Source: Mesorhizobium comanense
GTDB taxonomy: Bacteria > Pseudomonadota > Alphaproteobacteria > Rhizobiales > Rhizobiaceae
Length of the DNA stretch: 64,000 nt
Direction: 5' to 3'
NCBI RefSeq assembly: GCF_005503535.1
Contig: NZ_SCNN01000029.1
Location: 1 to 64,000, forward strand
Shown here: positions 16,993 to 25,596 of the stretch, in pieces
Layout: each line of letters starts with the position of its first letter
Position numbering within the stretch: position 1 is the stretch's first letter
Translations under genes and position numbers: made by a program
Notes under the pieces: model-generated
What the model was told of the DNA's origin: nothing
Databases searched by the model: none
Seen by the model: the letters and a program-made list of their open reading frames with translations, nothing else

Positions 16993-18051
16993 ATGAAACG
17001 AAAGCGCCAATCCGCCATCCCCCTTTACGACGAGTCCCGCGAGACGCTGCAGTCGCGTCCGGTGCGCAAGCGCCACCCCGAGCAGCCGAGCCTGCCGTTC
17101 GATCCGATGCCCGACCGCGTTGAGCCATGCCTCGCCCTGCTCCGGTCGACGCCGCCGGAAGGCCCTGACTGGCTGTACGAACTCAAATGGGACGGCTATC
17201 GCCTGGCCATTCATATCGAGCCGAAGGGCGTGCGGATCATCACACGCGGCGGCCATGACTGGACCCACCGCTTTCCCGTGATCGCCGCGGACGCCAGGAA
17301 ACTTGGCGTGGGGACCGCCATCCTCGATGGCGAAGCCGTTGTCCTCAACAAGGCGGGTCATTCGGATTTCGGAGCGCTGCAGCGCTCGCTTGGTGGGCGC
17401 GGCGGAAAGCGCGCCTCGACCGAAGCAGTGTTCTTCGCCTTCGACCTCCTCTATTTCGACGGCCACGATCTGGCCAGGACCGAGCTCGCCGTCCGCCGGC
17501 ATCTGCTCGAAGACTTCCTCGACGGAACGGTTGGCGCGGTGCAGCTCTCGGAGGAAGCTCATGGCGGCGGAACGGAGCTTCTGGCAAACGCCTGCAGAAT
17601 GGGTCTTGAGGGCATCATCGCCAAGCATCGCGATCGTCCTTATCGGTCCGGCCGCACCGGCGACTGGATCAAGATCAAGTGCATCCAGAGCGAGAGCTTC
17701 ATGATCGTCGGCTACGAGCAGTCGGAAGCGGCACGCGGCGGCATCGGGAGCCTGTTGCTGGCGGCTCGCAAGGGCGACGGCTGGGTGTCGGTCGGCTCGG
17801 TCGGGACGGGCTTCAAGACCGCCGACGCCGAATATCTGCGCAAGACGCTCGACAAGCTCAAGACCAAAAAGCCGGTCGTGCCTCTGAAGGGAAAGAACTA
17901 CGTCTTCGCCCAGCCGACGCTCATCGCCGAGATCGAGTTTAGAGGCTGGACCGACGACGGCAATCTACGCCACGCCTCCTACAAGGGGCTGCGCGAAATC
18001 CAGGACAATGCCGCGGTGTTCGATAGGGCCGCGGCGGGCGGCCGCCGCTGA
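16993..18051 (+). CDS. ATP-dependent DNA ligase, stand-alone (LigC/LigD-Lig type)
   Basis: A 352-residue ligase with only the nucleotidyltransferase and OB-fold domains. The adenylation motif is ELKWDGYR (Lys in motif I) near residue 67. Motif III is FFAFDLLYFDG, motif IV is GLEGIIAK and motif V is GDWIKIKC. The OB fold follows to IAEIEFRGWTDDGNLRHASY. About 45 basic N-terminal residues precede it. It lacks the polymerase and phosphoesterase domains found in the LigD encoded nearby. It is co-directional with the two Ku genes and is probably a second NHEJ ligase for nicks or ends already processed. Confidence 0.9.
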   Translation: MKRKRQSAIPLYDESRETLQSRPVRKRHPEQPSLPFDPMPDRVEPCLALLRSTPPEGPDWLYELKWDGYRLAIHIEPKGVRIITRGGHDWTHRFPVIAADARKLGVGTAILDGEAVVLNKAGHSDFGALQRSLGGRGGKRASTEAVFFAFDLLYFDGHDLARTELAVRRHLLEDFLDGTVGAVQLSEEAHGGGTELLANACRMGLEGIIAKHRDRPYRSGRTGDWIKIKCIQSESFMIVGYEQSEAARGGIGSLLLAARKGDGWVSVGSVGTGFKTADAEYLRKTLDKLKTKKPVVPLKGKNYVFAQPTLIAEIEFRGWTDDGNLRHASYKGLREIQDNAAVFDRAAAGGRR

Positions 18052-18432
18052 TCATCGCTGCCGATCCAGATCGGCGTGATCGAGTCCGAAGTGATCGAGC
18101 ACCAGTTGCAGATTGCGCCGATTGGATTTGAAGTAGACGTCGAAGACGTCGCCGAGCACCGGCACGCTTCCGGCAACCGTATCGAAGCCCACATTGACCA
18201 GCATCCTGAAGAGCGTCTCCTTCGGCACGCCGAGACGGCGTGCCTCGTTGACGATGAAGAGGCTGACAGCGGCAGCGCCGAAGTCGCCGATGCCGGGGAT
18301 CAGGCCAAGAACGGAGTCGGCGCCAAGCGAGACGCCCGTGCCCGGAATTCTCAAGGCGGTATCCATCAACCTGGCCAAGCCCCGTATCCGGCGAAGACGC
18401 ATCAAGTGATCGATCGGGATGTCATGCTTCAT
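18052..18432 (-). CDS. DUF4112 domain-containing protein
   Basis: A 126-residue protein that begins MKHDIPIDHLMRLRRIRGLA and contains IPGTGVSLGADSVLGLIPGI-GDF and VPVLGDVFDVYFKSNRRNL, the Gly/Pro-rich motifs of DUF4112. Weakly hydrophobic stretches around residues 40-65 and 85-105 suggest membrane association. The function of the family is unknown. It is convergent with the ligase (adjacent stops) and lies 33 bp downstream of ligD on the same strand, so it may be co-transcribed with ligD. Confidence 0.85.
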   Translation of the reverse strand: MKHDIPIDHLMRLRRIRGLARLMDTALRIPGTGVSLGADSVLGLIPGIGDFGAAAVSLFIVNEARRLGVPKETLFRMLVNVGFDTVAGSVPVLGDVFDVYFKSNRRNLQLVLDHFGLDHADLDRQR

Positions 18433-18465
18433 GCCGGATCGCGATCCCCCTGCCCTGTCCCGCGC

Positions 18466-21105
18466 TCATGCAGCGGCCTTTTGCTTGCCGAGCCGCTTGA
18501 TGGCTTGATCCAACGGACGCTGTCCATCGCAATAATCCTCCCAGGCTGCCGTTTTCTTCAGAAGCGCCGGGACCGTGCGGATCGTGAAGCGCTTCGGATC
18601 GAGGTCGGATTTGACCTGCGTCCAAGTGAGCGGCATCGAGACGGTGGCGCCCGGCCGCGCGCGCGGTGAAAGCGGCGCCACGGCGGTCGCCATGCGATCG
18701 TTGCGCAGGTAGTCGAGGAAGATCCGCCCACCGCGCAGGCTCTTGGTCATCTTGATCAGATATAGGTCCGGATTGTCGCGGGCCATCTCCTGGCAGACGT
18801 CATGCGCAAAACCCTTGGCCTCCGCCCAGGACAGCGGCTTGCGTTTGTTGATGGCGAGCGGTGTGACGACATGGAGCCCCTTGCCGCCGGTGGTCTTGCA
18901 GAAGCTGATGAGACCGAGATTGTCCAGCCGGTCGCGCATCTCGCGCGCGGCAGCGACGACCGTGGAGAAATCCACGTCAGGACCGGGATCCAGATCGAAG
19001 ACGAGGCGGCCCGGCACCTCCGGCTGGCCGGGCTCGCAGTTCCAGGGATGCAGTTCGATGCCGCCGATCTGGGCGATGGCGACCAGCCCTTCGACGCGAT
19101 CGACCTGCAAATACGGCTTCTTGTCGCCGAAGACCTTGACCAGTTCCAGCAGGTTCGACGTGCCGGGCATGGCGTGCCGCTGGAAGAACTGCTCGCCGCC
19201 GATCCCGTCGGGCGCGCGAATGATCGAACATGGCCGGCCCTTCACATGGTCGATGAGCCAGGAACCGACGGCCTCGTGATAACGGGCGAGATCTTCCTTG
19301 GTGACCGGCTCGCCATCGCCGGCGTCCGGCCAGAGCGGCTTGTCGGGATTGGAGATGAGCACGCCCATGACCTCGGCTTTTGCGCCCTTGCGGCGGCTGG
19401 GCTTTTCCTTTGCGACGGCCGCCGGGTCTGGTGTCTCGGCCTTGATAGGCGAAGAAGGTTTCTCGGCCTCGACCTCCGCCGCCGGTTTATCTTCCCGCAG
19501 GCCCTTGAAGGCTGCCTGGCGCACAAGGCCGTCCGCAGTCCAGCCGGCGAACTCGATCTCGGCGACGAGTTCGGGTTTCAGCCAGACGACTTCTTTTTCC
19601 TTCTTTGGCGCACCGATCCCGGTGAAGGGAGATGTGTCCGTCTCCACGGCTTTCAGCATGGGCAGCAGCGTCCCGACGGTCTTGGCGCCATAGCCCGTTC
19701 CCACCCGGCCGACATAGACGAAATGGTTCCCGCGGTTAACGCCGACCAGCAGCGAGCGGAATTTGCCGTTTGTCTTGGCGTAGCCGCCGATCACGACCTC
19801 GTGGCCCGCCCGGCATTTTGATTTCGCCCAGGTGTCGGTGCGGCCGGATCGGTAGGGCGCGTCCGCCTGCTTGGAGACGATGCCCTCCAGCGAGAGCTTG
19901 CACGCGGACCGCAGCACCGCATCGCCCCCGGTTTCGAAATGCTCCACGAAGCGCAGATGCGGGTCGTCGGTGGCATCTCCGAGAAGATCTCGCAGCCGCG
20001 ATTTCCGCTCGGTCAGCGGTTTTTCCCGTAAATCCTCGCCGCCGTCGAACAGCAGGTCAAAGGCGAAATAAACGAGGTTACCTGTGTTCTTCTCCGACAA
20101 TGCCGCCTGTAGCGCGGCGAAGTCAGGGGCACCATTGTCGTCGAGGGCACAGATCTCGCCATCGATGATGCAGTCGGGAAGCGACGTGGCAACCTCGGCG
20201 ATCTCGGGATATCTGGCGGTCCAGTCCAGGCCCTTGCGGGTCTTCAGCGTCACCTTCCCGTCGGAGACCCGCATCTGGATGCGATAGCCGTCGAACTTGA
20301 TCTCGTGCAGCCAGCTGTCGCCGGCGGGCGGGCGGTCCAGCGTCTCGCAAAGCTGCGGCGGGATGAAGTCGGGCAGGTCGGCGGCCGTGGAAGTCGCAAC
20401 ATCTTTGAGGGTCTTCTTCTTCCGCTCATCAGCGGCGAGGCCGTGCTTGCTATCCCAGACGGCATCTGCCTCGACATCGCCGCTCGCCATGATGAACGGC
20501 TTCGGCTTGCGGCCCTTGCCGGCGGCGATCTGATCCATCGTGCGCCCGGATGCGACGGAGGTCATGTTCTCATCGAGGATTGCCGCGCCGTTCTCTCCCA
20601 CCGAATGGTCGTCATGGTGCTTGATCAGCAGCCAATTGGTGCGCTTGCCACCGTCGCGGTCGTGACGCATCCGAACGAGCACGAAGCTTCCGTGCAGCCG
20701 CTTGCCGTGCAGCACGAACTTGAAGTCGCCCTTCTTCATCGCCTCTTCCGGCGACTTGCCGCCCTCCGGCTCCCAGTAGCCCCGATCCCAGAGCATGACC
20801 GTGCCGCCACCATATTGGCCCTTCGGGATCGTGCCTTCGAAATCACCATAGTCGAGCGGGTGGTCCTCGACCTCGACCGCGAGCCGCTTGTCGCTCGGAT
20901 CGAGCGACGGCCCCTTGGTTACCGCCCAGGATTTGAACACGCCGTCGAGTTCGAGGCGGAGATCGTAATGGAGCCGGGTGGCATCGTGCTTCTGGATGAT
21001 GAAACGTAGCCGGTTCGACGGTTTGACCTCGGTCGATCCGCTCGGTTCCTGCGTCTGCCTGAAATCCCGCTTCTTCTTGTAGGTTGAGAGCTTGTCAGCC
21101 ACCAT
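18466..21105 (-). CDS. ligD: Multifunctional NHEJ DNA ligase D (PE-Lig-Pol order)
   Basis: About 879 residues. The N-terminal 3'-phosphoesterase domain (about 30-165) shows FIIQKHDATRLHYDLRLELD and HPLDYGDFEGTIP with the metal-binding His and Asp. The ligase domain (about 245-540) has the adenylation motif EIKFDGYRIQMR, FAFDLLFDGGEDL and SLEGIVSKQ, then an OB fold. A Lys/Pro-rich linker leads to the archaeo-eukaryotic primase-type polymerase domain (about 590-870) with VFDLDPGPDVDF (catalytic DxD) and KTTGGKGLHVVTPL. The domain order is that of Pseudomonas-type LigD. It joins Ku-bound breaks after end processing and fill-in. The start is one of two adjacent ATGs after GAGG. It is separated from the Ku operon by the ligase and DUF4112 genes and faces it. 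Confidence 0.94.
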   Translation of the reverse strand: MVADKLSTYKKKRDFRQTQEPSGSTEVKPSNRLRFIIQKHDATRLHYDLRLELDGVFKSWAVTKGPSLDPSDKRLAVEVEDHPLDYGDFEGTIPKGQYGGGTVMLWDRGYWEPEGGKSPEEAMKKGDFKFVLHGKRLHGSFVLVRMRHDRDGGKRTNWLLIKHHDDHSVGENGAAILDENMTSVASGRTMDQIAAGKGRKPKPFIMASGDVEADAVWDSKHGLAADERKKKTLKDVATSTAADLPDFIPPQLCETLDRPPAGDSWLHEIKFDGYRIQMRVSDGKVTLKTRKGLDWTARYPEIAEVATSLPDCIIDGEICALDDNGAPDFAALQAALSEKNTGNLVYFAFDLLFDGGEDLREKPLTERKSRLRDLLGDATDDPHLRFVEHFETGGDAVLRSACKLSLEGIVSKQADAPYRSGRTDTWAKSKCRAGHEVVIGGYAKTNGKFRSLLVGVNRGNHFVYVGRVGTGYGAKTVGTLLPMLKAVETDTSPFTGIGAPKKEKEVVWLKPELVAEIEFAGWTADGLVRQAAFKGLREDKPAAEVEAEKPSSPIKAETPDPAAVAKEKPSRRKGAKAEVMGVLISNPDKPLWPDAGDGEPVTKEDLARYHEAVGSWLIDHVKGRPCSIIRAPDGIGGEQFFQRHAMPGTSNLLELVKVFGDKKPYLQVDRVEGLVAIAQIGGIELHPWNCEPGQPEVPGRLVFDLDPGPDVDFSTVVAAAREMRDRLDNLGLISFCKTTGGKGLHVVTPLAINKRKPLSWAEAKGFAHDVCQEMARDNPDLYLIKMTKSLRGGRIFLDYLRNDRMATAVAPLSPRARPGATVSMPLTWTQVKSDLDPKRFTIRTVPALLKKTAAWEDYCDGQRPLDQAIKRLGKQKAAA

Positions 21106-21283
21106 CATCGACCTCGTTCGATTTCGCATTGCCGATCCCGACAGAAGGTCAGGCCACGTCGAGACGAAAACCCCCCGCGAAGGATTCTTGTTCCCGCCGC
21201 GCCGCGCATGTCAGGTTGCGAGTATCTCGCGTGGCGAATATGCTCGCGGTCGGCGAAACGCCGCTCAGCTTACGAGGATCTTC

Positions 21284-21487
21284 ATGGCGATTGGTACGGT
21301 CAAGTTTTTCAATCAGGACAAGGGTTTCGGGTTCATCACGCCCGACGACGGCGGACAGGATGTCTTTGTCCATGTCTCCGGCGTGATCGCCGGCGGGCCC
21401 CTGCGCGACGGTTCGAAGGTCAGTTATGACCTCGGCCAGGACCGCAAGACCGGCAAGTCGAAAGCGGAAAACGTTCGCGCGCTCTGA
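21284..21487 (+). CDS. Cold-shock-domain protein (CspA family)
   Basis: A 67-residue protein, MAIGTVKFFNQDKGFGFITP with RNP1 (KGFGFI) and RNP2 (DVFVHV) motifs, giving the five-strand OB fold that binds single-stranded RNA or DNA. The start follows GAGGATCTTC; upstream in-frame codons are Arg-rich and not part of it. It is divergent from ligD with about 180 bp between the starts, which must hold both promoters. CspA-like genes are common on rhizobial plasmids, so no NHEJ link is implied. Confidence 0.9.
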   Translation: MAIGTVKFFNQDKGFGFITPDDGGQDVFVHVSGVIAGGPLRDGSKVSYDLGQDRKTGKSKAENVRAL

Positions 21488-21508
21488 TCGACGCGGCAAG
21501 GGCGGCGG

Positions 21509-21817
21509 CTAGTCGATGCCCCCGCCGAGCAATTCAGGGGTAACGGGATCTGGCTCGCCGGCAAAGAAGCGCTCGAGGGCCAGACGAAACCTCTCGCCCT
21601 CCTCGCCGGCAGCTTTGCTGAACGGCGTCATCGACGAGCGGAATTTTAGGTCATCAGGCGAGCCGAAAATCTCATGGGCGGAACGGCCGGCTACCCCGAG
21701 CACCGCATCGACCGCTCGCGCCAATCTGTTGGCCAGCACGGGATGCCGGAGATAGTAGCAGGCCTCCGCGATAGAGGAAATTCCATAGAAGTTCGCAGTC
21801 GGAGACCGCCGCAGCGC
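21509..21817 (-). pseudogene. DUF1810 protein lacking its N-terminus
   Basis: The segment reads SPTANFYGISSIAEACYYLR, then RLARAVDAVLGVAGRSAHEI and FGSPDDLKFRSSMTPFSKAA, which are the middle and C-terminal motifs of DUF1810 proteins. The expected first 45 residues, with the SHWMW-type motif, are absent. The frame upstream is unrelated and overlaps the end of the neighbouring DUF7673-like gene in another frame. I read this as a DUF1810 gene truncated at a recombination junction near 21.82 kb. The C-terminus (PVTPELLGGGID) looks intact. Confidence 0.6.
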
Positions 21818-21827
21818 GCCCGCGTCC

Positions 21828-22139
21828 TCATGCTTCGGGGGAATTGGCGCGCGCCCATGCCTCTGGACGCCTGCCCTTGATAATCTGCTCGATTTGCGAT
21901 CGACATTCTTCCGGGTAGAATGTGACGGGGTTGCGGGACAGGCAAACAAAGACGGTCGCCATATCGGCGGCGATTACCTCGTCCACGCCGAATAGCTCCG
22001 TGAGGTCGAACCCGCCATGAGTGTCTGCGTTCCACCATGCCAGGATGAAGTTGGCCACCTTGCGAGATTGGCCGGTGTCGCCGCGACCGATCTTCAGCAG
22101 TCGCTCGAAAGCGGCGCGCTCATGTGCACTCATCCCCAT
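21828..22139 (-). CDS. DUF7673-like conserved plasmid protein
   Basis: A 103-residue protein starting at ATG 22137-22139 with GGAGGGG upstream. The sequence SAHERAAFERLLKIGRGDTG leads into QSRKVANFILAWWNADTHGG and FDLTELFGVDEVIAADMATV, a pattern I associate with the DUF7673 family of plasmid and phage-island proteins. It is mainly helical and cytoplasmic, of unknown function. Its 3' end abuts the truncated DUF1810 remnant, so its last residues may have been altered by the same rearrangement. Confidence 0.65.
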   Translation of the reverse strand: MGMSAHERAAFERLLKIGRGDTGQSRKVANFILAWWNADTHGGFDLTELFGVDEVIAADMATVFVCLSRNPVTFYPEECRSQIEQIIKGRRPEAWARANSPEA

Positions 22140-22372
22140 ATTTGCCCCTCCGTCACGTCTTGATTATTTACAGCAGAACTTAGGACTTTCGCTACAACCA
22201 TGAGACAATTCGTTCCGTTATACGTGCACCTCATCGATCCTTAAAAATTTAAACTACCGCTTGAGCTCCTCCTTTATGAAATCGCCGATATGACTCGGCG
22301 TCAACGTCCGGTTTCGGAGTCCTTCTGCGATCGCCCCACGATTTCTTTGAATTTCGCTCGTTGTGCTGGCGT

Positions 22373-22945
22373 CTAAGACTTCATGTCTTCGGCCAGTTCG
22401 TCAAGCTCGGCTTGACGCTCGATTTCGCTTGCGGCGATCTCTTCATCGTAGTCTTTCTGGACTCGGGCAAGATACCCCTCACGCTGCGCATCGGCAGTGT
22501 CGCGCTGGTGATAAGCCTGCGCCATCGCTCTGGTATGGAACGTTTTGTATTGCTCTAGAGGTGCTGGCCATGGGGTGCGACCAGGAGACGCTCGCATGTG
22601 GCCTACCTCTTTCAGAACGTCGGCCTCGACCTTCGATAGTTGGGCATCGGCCTCTTCGAGATCACGATAATTTCGGTCCCGCTGCGCTGGCAGTTTCTCT
22701 AGCCTCTCCCGGATGCGAGCCATGTTCGTTTGCACTGGATACGAATCCACGCCGTGGCCCGGATAATATTTTTGAGCGAATGCCGCAGGGTCGCGCGCAA
22801 ACTCGTTCCAACGCGCTTCATATTGCAGGGCGTTGAACTCCGTCGCGTCGATCCAACCTCTCGCCTCCTGGACTTTCATTTGCGCAGCCCGGATGCGGGC
22901 AGCTAGCCTCTTAGGAATGGGAGGCAATGACAAAGGTAGCTCCAT
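22373..22945 (-). CDS. Coiled-coil hypothetical protein, 190 aa
   Basis: A highly charged, helical protein with no signal peptide. Residues 85-125 (ERLEKLPAQRDRNYRDLEEA and onward) and 145-188 (YHQRDTADAQREGYLARVQK and onward) have heptad-like spacing typical of coiled coils. It starts MELPLSLPPIPKRLAARIRA. I recognise no family. It has a more mixed base composition than the repair genes and lies in the accessory segment before the ABC-3C cluster, so it may belong to the same acquired block. Confidence 0.55.
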   Translation of the reverse strand: MELPLSLPPIPKRLAARIRAAQMKVQEARGWIDATEFNALQYEARWNEFARDPAAFAQKYYPGHGVDSYPVQTNMARIRERLEKLPAQRDRNYRDLEEADAQLSKVEADVLKEVGHMRASPGRTPWPAPLEQYKTFHTRAMAQAYHQRDTADAQREGYLARVQKDYDEEIAASEIERQAELDELAEDMKS

Positions 22946-23003
22946 CTCATCGAGAGTGATTTAAAGGCACAACAATAGAAGTTCTTCAAAATTGCGATTT
23001 CGT

Positions 23004-23615
23004 TCATGGGTCTTTGGGCCGGGATGCCGCTAGTAATCGTTTAAGCTGCGCATCCATTCGAGCATCGCGCTCCCCGAAGGTGATCGCGAATTGCTCTCCA
23101 GTTGGGCTGTTTACAAGTGCAGCCAGATTGCGAAGGTTAAGGTGAAGTTGCTCGACGCGAGGCATGAGCGGACGCAAGACCTTCGCGTCAACTCGAACAA
23201 GTCGACCGGCGAACTCGCCTGAACCGATTTCCCAGCGCACGAGGGTACGCTCTGGGCCAAAGCGGATAATTGGATTGTGTGCCCAGGTATTGCGCACGTC
23301 TGCGAGGATCTCAACCTCCGTCATGAGCGCATTGAAAGGGCCGGCGAGTTCCGCATGCAATTTGGCATGGAGCGTCTCGCGGACAAGGCGGACCCGTTGC
23401 TTTAGACCGGCCGTCTGCTTGTAAAATTCTTTCCGGCGCTTCACCTCGCTTCCAGGTTTTCCAAGAATATACAGAGTGAAGAGATCGACCTCGATGTAAG
23501 CTGTCCAGGCCATCATCTCACCGAGAAGGGCGATCTCGTCATTGGGAATGTCATTGATGGGGTATAGAGGGTCTAGAAAATGGATTGGAGATCCGTTCTT
23601 GGAATTTCTAAACAA
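23004..23615 (-). CDS. HEPN-like hypothetical protein
   Basis: About 203 residues if translation begins at the TTG at 23615, which has no good ribosome-binding site; Met34 or Met35 are alternatives. The key feature is VRNTWAHNP at residues 107-115, an R-x4-H motif placed after a long helix, as in HEPN-fold ribonucleases and related helical proteins. The rest is helix-rich (GLKQRVRLVRETLHAKLHAE). I infer a HEPN-type fold, possibly an RNase effector or a structural relative. It lies directly downstream of the ABC-3C operon on the same strand, 52 bp from its stop. Its 5' end overlaps a fragment of another gene on the plus strand. Confidence 0.5.
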   Translation of the reverse strand: MFRNSKNGSPIHFLDPLYPINDIPNDEIALLGEMMAWTAYIEVDLFTLYILGKPGSEVKRRKEFYKQTAGLKQRVRLVRETLHAKLHAELAGPFNALMTEVEILADVRNTWAHNPIIRFGPERTLVRWEIGSGEFAGRLVRVDAKVLRPLMPRVEQLHLNLRNLAALVNSPTGEQFAITFGERDARMDAQLKRLLAASRPKDP

Positions 23616-23670
23616 TAAACCGCAGAAACACCATTACATACCTATCTTTTACCTAAAAAGATGGGCTTTA
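23608..23670 (+). pseudogene. N-terminal remnant of a DUF4238 gene
   Basis: On the plus strand a short frame reads NNKPQKHHYIPIFYLKRWA, the signature N-terminus of DUF4238 proteins (KP-x-KHHYIP-x-FYLKRW). After about 20 residues the match ends at the 3' end of the ABC-3C ATPase gene on the other strand, and no ATG precedes it. The rest of the roughly 300-residue family is absent. It looks like the stump of a gene cut when the neighbouring cluster inserted. Confidence 0.6.
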
Positions 23671-25596
23671 GCTCCTGACCTGAGCAGGAATGAAACCCTT
23701 CCGCTCGCCAGGGTTAGCACCCGGACCTGCGAAGATTTGGAGGTTTACCGCTTTGGCAAACTCCAGAGGCGGCTCCTTGTTGTCGAGGACTATTATCTGC
23801 ATAGAAGGATTGAGAGCCGCTAGGCTCTCCCAGAATTTCGGCTCGATTGTTGGCTCAATGCGGTCACTTTCCGCTTCAACGACAGATTGCCCACCACGCT
23901 GTTTCACGGTCGTCAAAGGAGAGTCAAGGACGAGAAACCCCGGATGAGGCCTCCCGCGGCTGTGACAATACCTCAACAACGCGACCGAAAGGGCAGCGTG
24001 GAGCACAGCGCGGAATCCCTTCCCATGTGCGCGGCGGAACTTGCCATTGACCTTGATGTCGTACTGGCTTTCCTCGAACTCTACCCTGACATCGTCCTTC
24101 CAAGACCAATCTCTCAGGACAGCTTCGATCTCCTTGCAGAGTTCCGTCGTCGCCATCGGGTCGAGAGGAGCCCATTTCAGTTTTTTCGGCGGTTCCTCGA
24201 TGGCCCGTTCAAGCTCTGCCTTCAGCCCCTCTAGCCGGGCCGCTTCAGTCCGGTCGGCACGGGTCGACTGTAGTTCAAGCCGCCGCTTGACCAACTGGTC
24301 AAGCGAGGCCTTGGTTTGTTGTCGTGCTGGAGCCAAAACGACGTCCTGGAGCCTGTCGATCTCCCTTAGCCGGTCCGCGTCCTCGCGAGCACCTTTGTGC
24401 CAACCGTCACGCCGTTTTTGTAAGTCCGATATGGCGTTCTTGAGATCGGCCTGCAAGCCGCGTATTTTAGCCGCTTCGGCCGACGCCGAAGCGTAAACCT
24501 CATCGGAACTGAACTTAGGTCCCGGCTGATCCGGGTGATCGTGTTCAGCGCCTTCGAGCGCCTGTCCGCAGAGAGGACATGCGCTAGTCTGCAAGCCGTC
24601 CAGGTAATAGGAACCCTCGGCAATGAAATCGAGGCGCTGAAGGTCTGATGAGTACCTGTCGTCTAACAAACGGTAGCGGGTGAGCATCGCGTCGAGGGCG
24701 ACGACTTGGGTCTCTGACTTCACAAGAGACTGGTAGACGGCCACGCGCTCCGAATGCAATCGCGTCCGTTCGGTGGCGTTCTGCTCCAAGGTGTCCGACA
24801 ATCTTGCTATGGTACCTTCGAGACGCTCTATGCTCTCTTCCTCTTCAGCTTCCACATGATCCTTCAACCGGGCATGCAAGGGAGCAAGAAGGTCGGCGAG
24901 GAGATCGCGCTGCGCCTTCAGCTTGGCGGATATGATCTCGCGCTTCTCTTGGGCAACGATGCTCGCGTCGTCCTTTCCGGTCAGGAGATAGGAAAACATT
25001 CGTTTTTCAGCGGTGTCACTGAACCCACCCCTTAAAATCGGGGAACTTTCGGTTATAATGGCCTCTTCATCGACGAGGAAGATCGGCAACAAAGTGCGGA
25101 TTGACAGGCGTTGAATCTCGCCGTCACTATTCTTCCTCAGCTTCACCGTCTCTGGCAGACCAAAAAAGGGAAACACCCTCGCGGTGACATCTGGATCAAC
25201 AGATCGCCCTTGACGTTTCGACGCCAAGGTCTCGCCCTGATTGTTGCCATTCCGGATATGGTCATCTGGAGATCGGGGGAGTTCGAAATAGTCGTCGCTG
25301 ATCAAGTCGCCAATGGGCTGGGAGTAGGCAATGACTTCGCCACCCTGAAGGCTCCGCTCCAAGGTAAGGACATCGTCCGCTTCGTTCCTGAACTCGAGCC
25401 ATACAGTCTCGTATGCGGCGGCTTCGTCTATCGTCTTGGTCAGCTGATCGGCACCCAAGACATAGTCGACCAGTCTCAGGAGATAGCTCTTTCCGGTGTC
25501 GGAATCGCCGGACACAACGTTGGGGCCAGGATCAAAGCGGATCACCGCGTCAATCTGTCCTCGCCCAGTCATCCTTATCTCGGCAATACGAGACAT
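23668..25596 (-). CDS. ABC-3C system: SMC/Rad50-like ABC ATPase
   Basis: A 642-residue ATPase. The P-loop SGDSDTGKSYLLRLVDYVLG is at residues 29-48. Long coiled coils (about 215-290 and 375-450) flank a zinc-hook-like motif, CPLCGQAL, at residues 340-347. Walker B and D-loop FLVLDSPLTT is near 553-562, followed by IIVLDNKEPP. This is the Rad50/RecN-like architecture of the ATPase component in ABC three-component conflict systems. The start ATG shares one base with the stop of the middle component (TAATG). ATP hydrolysis probably gates the nuclease component upon sensing altered DNA or phage replication. It is the last gene of a three-gene operon. Confidence 0.8.
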   Translation of the reverse strand: MSRIAEIRMTGRGQIDAVIRFDPGPNVVSGDSDTGKSYLLRLVDYVLGADQLTKTIDEAAAYETVWLEFRNEADDVLTLERSLQGGEVIAYSQPIGDLISDDYFELPRSPDDHIRNGNNQGETLASKRQGRSVDPDVTARVFPFFGLPETVKLRKNSDGEIQRLSIRTLLPIFLVDEEAIITESSPILRGGFSDTAEKRMFSYLLTGKDDASIVAQEKREIISAKLKAQRDLLADLLAPLHARLKDHVEAEEEESIERLEGTIARLSDTLEQNATERTRLHSERVAVYQSLVKSETQVVALDAMLTRYRLLDDRYSSDLQRLDFIAEGSYYLDGLQTSACPLCGQALEGAEHDHPDQPGPKFSSDEVYASASAEAAKIRGLQADLKNAISDLQKRRDGWHKGAREDADRLREIDRLQDVVLAPARQQTKASLDQLVKRRLELQSTRADRTEAARLEGLKAELERAIEEPPKKLKWAPLDPMATTELCKEIEAVLRDWSWKDDVRVEFEESQYDIKVNGKFRRAHGKGFRAVLHAALSVALLRYCHSRGRPHPGFLVLDSPLTTVKQRGGQSVVEAESDRIEPTIEPKFWESLAALNPSMQIIVLDNKEPPLEFAKAVNLQIFAGPGANPGERKGFIPAQVRS

